DNA from: Antedon bifida
Taxonomy: Eukaryota > Echinodermata > Crinoidea > Comatulida > Antedonidae
Direction: 5' to 3'
Assembly: GCA_963402885.1 (NCBI GenBank)
Contig: OY727100.1
Coordinates: 6,125,501-6,189,500, forward strand
Length of the DNA stretch: 64,000 nt
This document shows positions 55,001-64,000 of this stretch, one piece after another. Each line of letters starts with the position of its first letter. The first letter of the stretch is position 1. The position numbers and the translations under genes are program-made. The notes below the pieces were generated by a model. The model was not told where the DNA came from, did no database searches, and saw only the letters and a list, made by a program, of their open reading frames with translations.

Positions 55001-58000
55001 GGCCATATTTCGACCCTTTTATTTTTTGATGTAACTAGTTACTATGGCTCTATAAGATGATGTTAGCACAATATATGTGCATAAATGGCAATATTATAGC
55101 ATAATTATTGAATTTTAAAAAGTGGAAAATTTTGCCATTTTTCGACCCTTTTGTTTCTAGACATAACTAGTTGCTATGGCTCTATAAGATGATGTTAGCA
55201 CAATATATGTGCATAAATGGCAATATTATAACATAATTTTGGAATTTTAGAAAGTGGAAATGTTGGCCATTTTTCGAAAAAAAATTCCTATGGTCCCCCG
55301 CAGAGAAATTTTCGAAAAATGGCCAAATTTTCACCCTTGTATTTTTTGACATAACTTGTTACTATGGCTCTATAAGATGATGTTAACACAATATATTTGC
55401 ATAAATGGCAATATTATAGCATATAAATGGCAATATTATAGCATAATTTTCGAATTTTAAAAAGTGGAAATTTTTGCCATTTTTCAAAAAAATTCCTATG
55501 GTCCCCCGCAGGGAAATTTTCGGAAAATATCCAAATTTCGACTCTTCTATTTTTTGACATAACTAGTTACTATGGCTCTATAAGATGATGTTAGAACAAT
55601 ATATTTGCATAAATGGCAATATTATAGCCTAATTATTGAATAGGTGAAAATTTTGGTTATTTTTTGAAAAAATTCCTGTGGTCCCCCGTAGGAAAATTTT
55701 CGAAAAATGTCAAAATTTCGACCCTTTTTTTTTTTACATAACTAGTTACTATGGCTCTATAGGATGATGTTAGCACAATATATGTGCATAAATGGCAATA
55801 TTATAACATAATTTAGGAATTTTAAAAACTGGAAATGTTGGCCATTTTTCGAAAAAAATTCCTATGGTCCCCCGCAGGAAAATTTTCGAAAAATGGCCAA
55901 ATTTTCACCCTTTTATTTTTTGACATAACTCGTTACTATGGCTCTATAAGATGTTAACACAATATATGTGCATAAATGGCAATATTATAGCTTTATTATT
56001 GAATTTTAAAAGGTGGAAATTTTGGTTATTTTTTGAAAAAATTCCTGTGGTCCCATAGTTACTATGGCTCTATAAGATGATGTTAGAACAATATATTTGC
56101 ATAAATGGCCATATTATAGCATAATTATTGAATTTTAAAAAATGGGAATTTTTGACATTTTCGAAAAAATTCCTATGGTCCCCCGCAGGAAAATTTTCTA
56201 AAAATGGCCAAATTTCGACCCTTTTATTTTTTGACATAACTAGTTACTATGGCTCTATAAGATGATGTTAGCAAAATTTATGTGTATAAATGGCAATATT
56301 ATGACATAATTTTTGAATTTTAAAAAGTGGAAATTGTTTCCATTTTTCAATAAAATTCCTATGGTCCCCCGCAGGAAAATTTTCAAAAAATGGCCAAATT
56401 TCGACCCTTTTATTTTTTGATGTAACTAGTTACTATGGCTCTATAAGATGATGTTAGCACAATATATGTGCATAAATGGCAATATTATAGCATAATTATT
56501 GAATTTTAAAAAGCGGAAAATTTTTCCATTTTTCGACCCTTTTGTTTCTAGACATAACTAGTTGCTATGGCTCTATAAGATGATGTTAGCACAATATATG
56601 TGCATAAATGGCAATATTATAACATAATTTTGGAATTTTAAAAAGTGGAAATGTTGGCCATTTTTCGAAAAAAATTCCTATGGTTCCCCCGCAGGGAAAT
56701 TTTCGAAAAATGGCCAAATTTTCACCCTTTTATTTTTTGACATAACTCGTTACTATGGCTATATAAGATGATGTTAACACAATATATGTGCATAAATGGC
56801 AATATTATAGCCTAATTATTGAATTTTAAAAGGTGGAAATTTTGGTTATTTTTTGAAAAAAATTCCTGTGGTCCCCCGTAGGAAAATTTTCGAAAAATGT
56901 CCAAATTTCGACCCTTTTTTTTTGACATAACTAGTTACTATGGCTCTATAGGATGATGTTAGCACATTGCATAAATGGCAATATTATAGCATAATTTTCG
57001 AATTTTAAAAAGTGGAAATTTTTGCCACTTTTCGAAAAAATTCCTATGGTCCTGCGCAGGGAAATTTTCGGAAAATATCCAAATTTCGACGCTTTTTTTT
57101 TTGACATAACTAGTTACTATGGCTCTATAGGATGATGTTAGCACAATATATTTGCATAAATGGCAATATTATAGCATATAAATGGCAATATTATAGCATA
57201 ATTTTCGAATTTTAAAAAGTGGAAATTTTTGCCATTTTTCAAAAAAATTCCTATGGTCCCCCGCAGGGAAATTTTCGGAAAATATCCAAATTTCGACTCT
57301 TCTATTTTTTGACATAACTAGTTACTATGGCTCTATAAGATGATGTTAGAACAATATATTTGCATAAATGGCAATATTATAGCCTAATTATTGAATTTTA
57401 AAAGGTGGAAATTTTGGTTATTTTTTGGAAAAATTCCTGTGGTCCCCCGTAGGAAAATTTTCGAAAAATGTCCAAATTTCGACCCTTTTTTTTTTACATA
57501 ACTAGTTACTATGGCTCTATAGGATGATGTTAGCACAATATATTTGCATAAATGGCAATATTATAGCATAATTTTCGAATTTTAAAAAGTGGAAATTTTT
57601 ACAATTTTTCCGAAAAATTCCTATGGTCCCCCGCAGGGAAATTTTCGGAAAATATCCAAATTTCGACCCTTTTATTTTTTGACATAACTAATTACTATGG
57701 CTCTATAAGATGATGTTAGAACAATATATTTGCATAAATGGCCATATTATAGAATAATTATTGAATTTTAAAAAGTGGGAATTTTTGCCATTTTCGAAAA
57801 AATTCCTATGGTCCTCGGCAGGAAAATTTTCTAAAAATGGCCAAATTTCGACCCTTTTATTTTTTGACATAACTAGTTACTATGGCTCTATAAGATGATG
57901 TTAGCAAAATATATGTGTATAAATGGCAATATTATGGCATAATTTTTGAATTTTAAAAAGTGGAAATTGTTTCCATTTTCCATAAAATTCCTATGGTCCC

Positions 58001-60959
58001 CCGCAGGAAAATTTTCAAAAAATGGCCAAATTTCGACCCTTTTATTTTTTGATGTAACTAGTTACTATGGCTCTATAAGATGATGTTAGCACAATATATG
58101 TGCATAAATGGCAATATTATAGCATAATTATTGAATTTTAAAAAGTGGAAAATTTTGCCATTTTTCGACCCTTTTGTTTCTAGACATAACTAGTTGCTAT
58201 GGCTCTATAAGATGATGTTAGCACAATATATGTGCATAAATGGCAATATTATAATATAATTTTGGAATTTTAGAAAGTGGAAATGTTGGCCATTTTTCGA
58301 AAAGAAATTCCTATGGTCCCCTGCAGGGAAATTTTCGAAAAATGGCCAAATTTTCGACCCTTTTGTTTCTAGACATAACTCGTTACTATGGCTCTATAAG
58401 ATGATGTTAACACAATATATGTGCATAAATGGCAATATTATATCCTAATTATTGAATTTTAAAAGGTGGAAATTTTGGTTATTTTGTGAAAATTTTCTGT
58501 GGTCCCCCGTAGGAAAATTTTCGAAAAATGTCCAAATTTTGACCCTTTTTTTTTTGACATAACTAGTTACTATGGCTCTATAGCATGATGTTAGCACAAT
58601 ATATTTGCATAAATGGCAATATTATAGCATATAAATGGCAATATTATAGCATAATTTTCGAATTTTAAAAAGTGGAAATTTTTGCCATTTTTCAAAAAAA
58701 TTCCTATGGTCCCCCGCAGGGAAATTTTCGGAAAATATCCAAATTTCGACTCTTCTATTTTTTGACATAACTAGTTACTATGGCTCTATAAGATGATGTT
58801 AGAACAATATATTTGCATAAATGGCAATATTATAGCCTAATTATTGAATTTTAAAAGGTGAAAATTTTGGTTATTTTTTGAAAAAATTCCTGTGGTCCCC
58901 CGTAGGAAAATTTTCGAAAAATGTCCAAATTTCGACCCTTTTTTTTTTGACATAACTAGTTACTATGGCTCTATAGGATGATGTTAGCACAATATATGTG
59001 CATAAATGGCAATATTATAACATAATTTAGGAATTTTAAAAACTGGAAATGTTGGCCATTTTTCGGAAAAAATTCCTATGGTCCCCCGCAGGAAAATTTT
59101 CGAAAAATGGCCAAATTTTCACCCTTTTATTTTTTGACATAACTCGTTACTATGGCTCTATAAGATGTTAACACAATATATGTGCATAAATGGCAATATT
59201 ATAGCTTTATTATTGAATTTTAAAAGGTGGAAATTTTGGTTATTTTTTGAAAAAATTCCTGTGGTCCCCCGTAGGAAAATTTTCGAAAAATGTCCAAATT
59301 TCGACCTTTTTTTTGACATAACTAGTTACTATGGCTCTATAAGATGATGTTAGAACAATATATTTGCATAAATGGCCATATTATAGCATAATTATTGAAT
59401 TTTAAAAAGTGGGAATTTTTGCCCTTTTCGAAAAAATTCCTATGGTCCCCCGCAGGAAAATTTTCTAAAAATGGCCAAATTTCGACCCTTTTATTTTTTG
59501 ACATAACTAGTTACTATGGCTCTATAAGATGATGTTAGCAAAATATATGTGTATAAATGGCAATATTATGGCATAATTTTTGAATTTTAAAAAGTGGAAA
59601 TTGTTTCCATTTTTCAATAAAATTCCTATGGTCCCCGCAGGAAAATTTTTGAAAAATGGCCAAATTTCGACCCTTTTATTTTTTGATGTAACTAGTTACT
59701 ATGGCTCTATAAGATGATGTTAGCACAATATATGTGCATAAATGGCAATGTTATAGCATAATTATTGAATTTTAAAAAGTGGAAAATTTTGCCATTTTTC
59801 AACCCTTTTGTTTCTAGACATAACTAGTTGCTATGGCTCTATAAGATGATGTTATCACAATATATGTGCATAAATGGCAATATTATAACATAATTTTGGA
59901 ATTTTAGAAAGTGGAAATGTTGGCCATTTTTCGAAAAAAAATTCCTATGGTCCCCCGCAGGGAAATTTTCGAAAAATGGCCAAATTTTCACCCTTTTATT
60001 TTTTGACATAACTCGTTACTATGGCTCTATAAGATGATGTTAACACAATATATGTGCATAAATGGCAATATTATAGCCTAATTATTGAATTTTAAAAGTT
60101 GGAAATTTTGGTTATTTTTTGAAAAAAATTCCTGTGGTCCCCCGTAGGGAAATTTTCGGAAAATATCCAAATTTCGACCCTTTTATTTTTTGACATAACT
60201 AGTTACTATGGCTCTATAAGATGATGTTAGAACAATATATTTGCATAAATGGCCATATTATAGCATAATTATTGAATTTGAAAAAGTGGGAATTTTTGCC
60301 ATTTTCGAAAAAATTCCTATGGTCCCCCGCAGGAAAATTTTCTAAAAATGGCCAAATTTCGACCCTTTTATTTTTTGACATAACTAGTTACTATGGCTCT
60401 ATAAGATGATGTTAGCAAAATATATGTGTATAAATGGCAATATTATAGCATAATTATTGAATTTTATAAAGTGGGAATTTTTGCGATTTTCGAAAAAATT
60501 CCTATGGTCACCCGCAGGAAAATTTTCGAAAAATGGCCAAATTTTCACCCTTTTATTTTTTGACATAACTCGTTACTATGGCTCTATAAGATGATGTTAA
60601 CACAATATATGTGCTTAAATGGCAATATTATAGCCTAATTATTGAATTTTAAAAGGTGGAAATTTTGGTTATTTTTTGAAAAAATTCCTATGGTCCCCCG
60701 CAGGGAAATTTTCGGAAAATATCCAAATTTCGACCCTTTTATTTTTTGACATAACTAGTTACTATGGCTCTATAAGATGATGTTAGAACAATATATTTGC
60801 ATAAATGGCCATATTATAGCATAATTATTGAATTTTATAAAGTGGGAATTTTTGCCATTTTCGAAAAAATTCCTATGGTCCCCCGCAGGAAAATTTTCTA
60901 AAAATGGCCAAATTTCGACCCTTTTATTTTTTGACATAACTAGTTACTATGGCTCTATA

Positions 60960-61078
60960 CACAGCTGTTTCAACCAATGTAAAATAAATAGAAAAAGTCA
61001 AGCGCCCTCAATATTGTCAGAGTGTGACGCCGCGCGAGTGGTTGAATCTTGTTCAACTTTCGCGACATTTGCAACTTT
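60960..61078. other. Junction sequence right of the AT-rich satellite
   Basis: The satellite stops in mid-unit after GGCTCTATA at 60959 and ordinary low-copy sequence begins with CACAGCTGTTTCAACC. Its last seven bases (61072-61078, CAACTTT) match those just beyond the next element and form its probable target duplication. Confidence 0.6.
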
Positions 61079-61678
61079 CGGTTCAGGGACGATTCGGCCC
61101 TGAGACGATTCGGCCCGTGACTATTCGGCCCACTTTTGGTGGGATGATTCGGCCCACTTTTGGGCCGAAACATCCCACTTTGTGGGCCGAAACGTCTCAC
61201 TTTAGACCAAATTCATATTCATTTTTTTTTTATTTATCAAGTTTTTAAAGGTGTTTAACAATCCGTATTTTATTGATATTGACAAAGTTGATATAATATA
61301 TATAATAAATTACTAAAAAAACGTAATTTTATATTCAATTTATTACTTCGAAAACCTTGTTTATTTCGTGCATTCGCCAAGCGGCCAACAGAGGGCGTAA
61401 CTTGTTTACATCGTTCGCGTGACTAAAAAATGATTATTTTTGACAATGTTTTCAAAATGTTTGCTTTATTACATCTTTATCCCTAGTAGTGCTACCCCAT
61501 AGTCACTCTGAAAATAAAGTTTGGGGAAAAAAGCTTATTTTATGATTATAAATGCATATCAAAGCCGATAAATGTAAGTGTGCCGAATCGTCTCAGGGCC
61601 GAATCGTCCCGGGCCGAATAGTCCCGGGCCGAATCGTCCCGGGCCGAATCGTCTCAGGGCCGAATCGTCCCGTTACCG
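61079..61678. mobile_element. 600-bp element with compound inverted termini of GACGATTCGGCCC repeats
   Basis: The left end reads CGGTTCAGGGACGATTCGGC and the right end, read inward, CGGTAACGGGACGATTCGGC. Both ends then repeat GACGATTCGGCCC-like units: about three to five on the left to 61200, and six on the right at 61580-61671. CAACTTT flanks both sides (61072-61078 and 61679-61685). The interior is AT-rich with no convincing coding frame; the short open frames at 61024-61248 and 61552-61740 are read through the repeats. Inverted ends plus a 7-bp direct duplication suggest a non-autonomous DNA transposon. The superfamily is unknown. Confidence 0.7.
61139..61178. repeat. Strong hairpin in the left end of the 600-bp element
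   Basis: GTGGGATGATTCGGCCCA pairs with TGGGCCGAAACATCCCAC around a CTTT loop, an 18-base arm with about one mismatch. It uses an inverted copy of the GATTCGGCCC unit. Confidence 0.75.
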
Positions 61679-62403
61679 CAACTTTTCAATTTCGTCATAA
61701 ATATTATAAAACCATTTTTATACTAGTTGTTAGAAAATAAGTTTTTTAATTACCGATTTTTTTGGAAATAGTAAGTAATTAAGCATAACACCGAGTTTAC
61801 TAAATTATTTACACCCGGAAGTTTTAAAAATTAACATCGATCGGCCTAGCAAATTTAAACAATGGAAAGTTTGAAAAAATGCTTGTCAAATTGTACACTT
61901 TTTGTTTTTATTCGTAATTTTCATAAATACTTGGAAAATCTAGGTAAAAGTTTGATTATATATGCTTACATGAGACATTGAATTGTTAGGAGGTGACGGT
62001 GAAAATCTCAAGAAAATTTCATCGAAAAACTCGACTGTTTTGTTAAATGCGAAACAGCGTTTTTGGCGAGAGGTCGATGAACGCGGCGGCTGATAACCGC
62101 TCGCTAGGCTGTACGCAACTAGGCCTAGGTTGTAGCTAGGCCTAGTATGTATGTATAAGTAGTGTAATCATGCTATACATCATTTTAATTTACAATAGAT
62201 TAAATAATAAGCTTAATTATTATCATTGTATTTATTTCAACTGAATATAATTCATCATAAATGTAAAAATTTAGTAAAACTACTAACTACCAGGCCTAGG
62301 CCCTTAAAATTAAAGCCTATACAAAAATACTCAAACTATTGTATGATAAATATAATATAAAATTAAAGGTTGGTAAAATTAACATTTCTTTTCTTTTTTG
62401 TAG
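61679..62403. other. Low-copy non-coding DNA with AGGCCTAGG motifs
   Basis: AT-rich with a GC-richer island around 62040-62150 that includes AACTAGGCCTAGG and AGCTAGGCCTAG (near 62118-62145) and again CAGGCCTAGGCCC near 62290. I see no reading frame of substance. The 3' end is a pyrimidine-rich run ending in TTTTTTGTAG, a plausible splice acceptor for the next segment. Confidence 0.5.
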
Positions 62404-62579
62404 GCAACATAGTTTCACGAAAGGCTTTACGTTCTACTTGCTTTTGTTGTGGAACAAAATTTAAAGAAAAGGATAAAAAATACAATTTAAAAAATATGAA
62501 AAGCCATTACAAATTTGCACTAAATCTAACAAATGTAAAATCACAACCTATATACATTTGTACAACCTGCCATTCATGA
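62404..62579 (+). pseudogene. Exon-like fragment with paired-cysteine (zinc-binding-like) motif
   Basis: After the possible acceptor at 62402-62403 the frame reads SRKALRSTCFCCGTKF, then a lysine-rich stretch (KEKDKKYNLKNMKSHYKF), then IYICTTCHS and a stop at 62577-62579. CxxC near the start and CxxCH near the end, about 40 residues apart with a histidine between, would suit a small zinc-binding domain. I do not recognise the family. The ORF's own ATG at 62370 lies in the pyrimidine tract, so translation from there is unlikely. It may be an exon of a transposon-derived gene together with the fragment at 63086, but no link is shown. Confidence 0.3.
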
Positions 62580-63085
62580 ATTTGCAATGGATACTGTATA
62601 CTACCACGCTAACATTTAAATTAACAGGGCATGGACAAAATTGCTTGTCATGCTACAACTATGACCTGGGCCAAAACTACATTCACAAGTGAAAGAACAC
62701 ACTGGCGTTTAAGGGAACAGTTTTTTGTCTGGTACAGCTGCTCCATAATCTTCTTTTCTTCCTTATATCTTCACTCTTTTTGAAAGTTTATAGTAATATA
62801 TACTAACAAATTTAATTAAATGAACATACCTCATAATCAAATAACTGTTTTAACATCCTAATTTATATGCATAGTTTAAAAACCGCCAACTTTCAATTAA
62901 GATTACATCATACATTGTACATTTCTATTCAACAAAATTGTCAGAACTTTCTATTATTTAAATGTCTAAGATAGTCAGGTCTCGGGTCCATTCTACAGTC
63001 ACCACAGATTGACTTTTTCATCACAAAATTTCTGAAATTATAAAATATATTAATGTGTAAATTAAGTATTTTTAGCAAAATACAG
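62580..63085. other. Intergenic or intronic sequence
   Basis: AT-rich with no supported gene. One frame (about 62645-62785) is open and reads CHATTMTWAKTTFTSERTHW, without recognised motifs. The segment ends at GCAAAATACAG, a possible weak splice acceptor at 63084-63085. Confidence 0.4.
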
Positions 63086-63257
63086 GCATATTGCACCAGG
63101 TGTAATACAGCCTAAGCTGCATATGCTTGAGCACCATGCTATTGCATTCATGAGAGAATGGAAGGTGGTCTCTGAGCAAGGCGGGGAGCTAATACATGCC
63201 AAACTCAACCGTCACAAAACAGCAGTGTGGATTAGAGTCAAACTTAGACTCATCTGA
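63086..63257 (+). pseudogene. Exon-like fragment with PKLHMLE...EQGGE.IHA motif
   Basis: From 63087 a 56-codon frame reads VIQPKLHMLEHHAIAFMREW, then KVVSEQGGELIHAKLN, and stops at 63255-63257. The combination PKLHMLE-H, REW and EQG-E-IHA resembles a conserved segment that I recall from uncharacterised, probably transposon-derived proteins of cnidarians and echinoderms; I cannot name the domain. The normal spacer between REW and EQG seems shortened, and after IHAKLN the residues lose any likeness. It follows an AG at 63084-63085 and has no start codon, so it is either an exon or, more likely, a decayed fragment. Confidence 0.35.
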
Positions 63258-64000
63258 CTTTCACATCTCCAATGATACAAAATGAAATAATAAAACCCAA
63301 CAAATGCAAGAAAGCCAACGAAGAATGATTCATTAACATTAATGATCATAAAATATTGTACATTTTTAAATGTTAAAGGAATATTGCATTGTATTGATTT
63401 CCTTTTAACAATGCCTAATGATAATGAATATGTAAAAGTAATACTATAGTATGTCTATATTTCAATTACTAACTAATTACTATTGATTGATAGTACTACT
63501 GCTGTACTGTATATGTGTTAGTGATTGATTGTTAAAGTTACAAATTCATAGCATGGTAAACACAATTTAAAATTTACTAGTTCTTGAACAGTAAAATAAA
63601 CTTACCTATATAGATGGTAGGTATAGGTATTGGTCCAAATCTGTTTAAAATGTTTTAGCCATTTCGGGTTGCCGCTATATATGTACCTAAAAAATAGTAA
63701 TAGTAATAGTATAACATTATTATAAGAATTAATTAAAATTAACTTATTAAATTTACTATGGTTGCATACACACTAATTTAAATATGCAGTGATGAGCAAA
63801 AACAAATGTTAAAATTCATTATTTATAATAATTGTAATTATTACATACAGGGTAGGCGTATATGCCCTATGTCATTGCATAGGGTATATATAACCAGGTA
63901 TCCTCATAATAAACATTATTTGTAATAAATACTGTAAATATATTAAAAATAAAATTAATAATAATTAAATAATAATATATAGGCATAGAGCCTCTAGGCC
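63258..64000. other. AT-rich right flank
   Basis: No supported gene. It contains a short hairpin at 63859-63890 (TATATGCCCTATG with CATAGGGTATATA, loop TCATTG) and ends in an AT-rich tract with CCTCTAGGCC at the window edge. Confidence 0.5.

Larger units (their letters stand above)
31294..60959. repeat. AT-rich satellite, long (~185 bp) and short (~131 bp) units
   Basis: Tandem array of about 29.7 kb including two insertions, perhaps 150-165 units. Each unit contains GACATAACTAGTTACTATGG, CTCTATAAGATGATGTTAGC, ATAAATGGCAATATTATAGC and GAATTTTAAAAAGTGGAAA. The long unit then has an inverted pair, GGCCATTTTTCGAAAAA and TTTTCGAAAAATGGCC, around TATGGTCCCCCGCAGGG. Spacing measured at 43541 to 43727 is 186 bp. 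The short unit (for example 34576 to 34708, 132 bp) lacks the hairpin region and usually has TTTGTTTCTAGACATAAC. Higher-order periods of about 1008, 688, 762, 1060 and 5771 bp are visible in different parts. It is unrelated to the 25-bp repeat. Short open frames on either strand simply restate the unit and are not genes. Confidence 0.97.

Noticed and set aside
31294-60959. Numerous 60-90 codon frames in the AT-rich satellite
   Set aside because: Each restates the satellite unit (for example the repeated MLTSSYRAIVTSY and NFKRWKFWLFFEK), on both strands, at the array period.
8847-60959. Telomeric repeats or a CENP-B box marking a chromosome landmark
   Set aside because: I saw no TTAGGG runs and no match to the CENP-B box pattern. 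A centromeric role remains only a possibility based on satellite content.
61024-61740. Open frames over the GATTCGGCCC repeats (61024-61248, 61552-61740)
   Set aside because: The residues (such as repeated GRIVP) come from the short repeat itself within the inverted ends of the 600-bp element.
63859-63890. Hairpin near the right edge as an RNA element
   Set aside because: A 13-bp stem with one mismatch in AT-rich DNA is not enough to support a functional RNA, and nothing nearby suggests one.

Overview
The window is eukaryotic, repeat-dominated DNA, most likely from a marine invertebrate deuterostome. Evidence: APE-type non-LTR retrotransposons (one with a 2A-like motif), hAT remnants with a TTF-type zinc finger, scattered TAGGCCTAG-like motifs in the unique DNA, possible splice sites, and no bacterial-style gene organisation. 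An echinoderm or hemichordate is my best guess, not a demonstrated assignment. I find no intact host gene. The two arrays of tandem repeats cover about 50 of the 64 kb, and nearly every long open frame in them is a by-product of the repeat unit.

Layout. 1-1584: the 5' part of a decayed hAT transposon (minus strand) inserted in a non-LTR retrotransposon fragment. 1585-7341: an array of 24/25-bp repeats interrupted by a 3.48-kb element with terminal inverted repeats and TTAA target duplications (3711-7186). That element itself holds an APE-type non-LTR retrotransposon with a 2A-like motif (about 4029 to beyond 6370, minus strand). 7342-8846: a second hAT fragment (plus strand) and a truncated non-LTR fragment (minus strand). 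8847-31293: a 22.4-kb array of the same 25-bp repeat in the opposite orientation, with higher-order structure including a near-perfect 3138-bp tandem duplication whose two copies each carry a 508-bp inverted-repeat element. 31294-60959: a second, unrelated AT-rich satellite (about 185-bp long unit and 131-bp short unit), interrupted by a 617-bp TTAA element (32783-33399) and a 5'-truncated non-LTR retrotransposon (41042-42724). 60960-64000: low-copy DNA with a 600-bp element having compound inverted termini (61079-61678) and two exon-like fragments (62404-62579, 63086-63257).

How the parts relate. The satellites act as a record of insertion and duplication. Because the repeat sequence is predictable, target duplications and empty sites can be read directly for several elements. 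The 508-bp element inserted in one higher-order copy and was then carried along by duplication, while an equivalent copy near 22.48 kb is still empty. The 24-bp version of the first repeat contains a TTAA that the main 25-bp version lacks, and the 3.48-kb TTAA element sits exactly there. In the second satellite, the short unit lacks the potential hairpin of the long unit, with the deletion running between two TTTCGA copies.

I did not find a new gene system. The most unusual content is the structure and history of the satellites. All percentages and copy numbers are estimates by eye. Family assignments rest on recognised motifs, not on searches.
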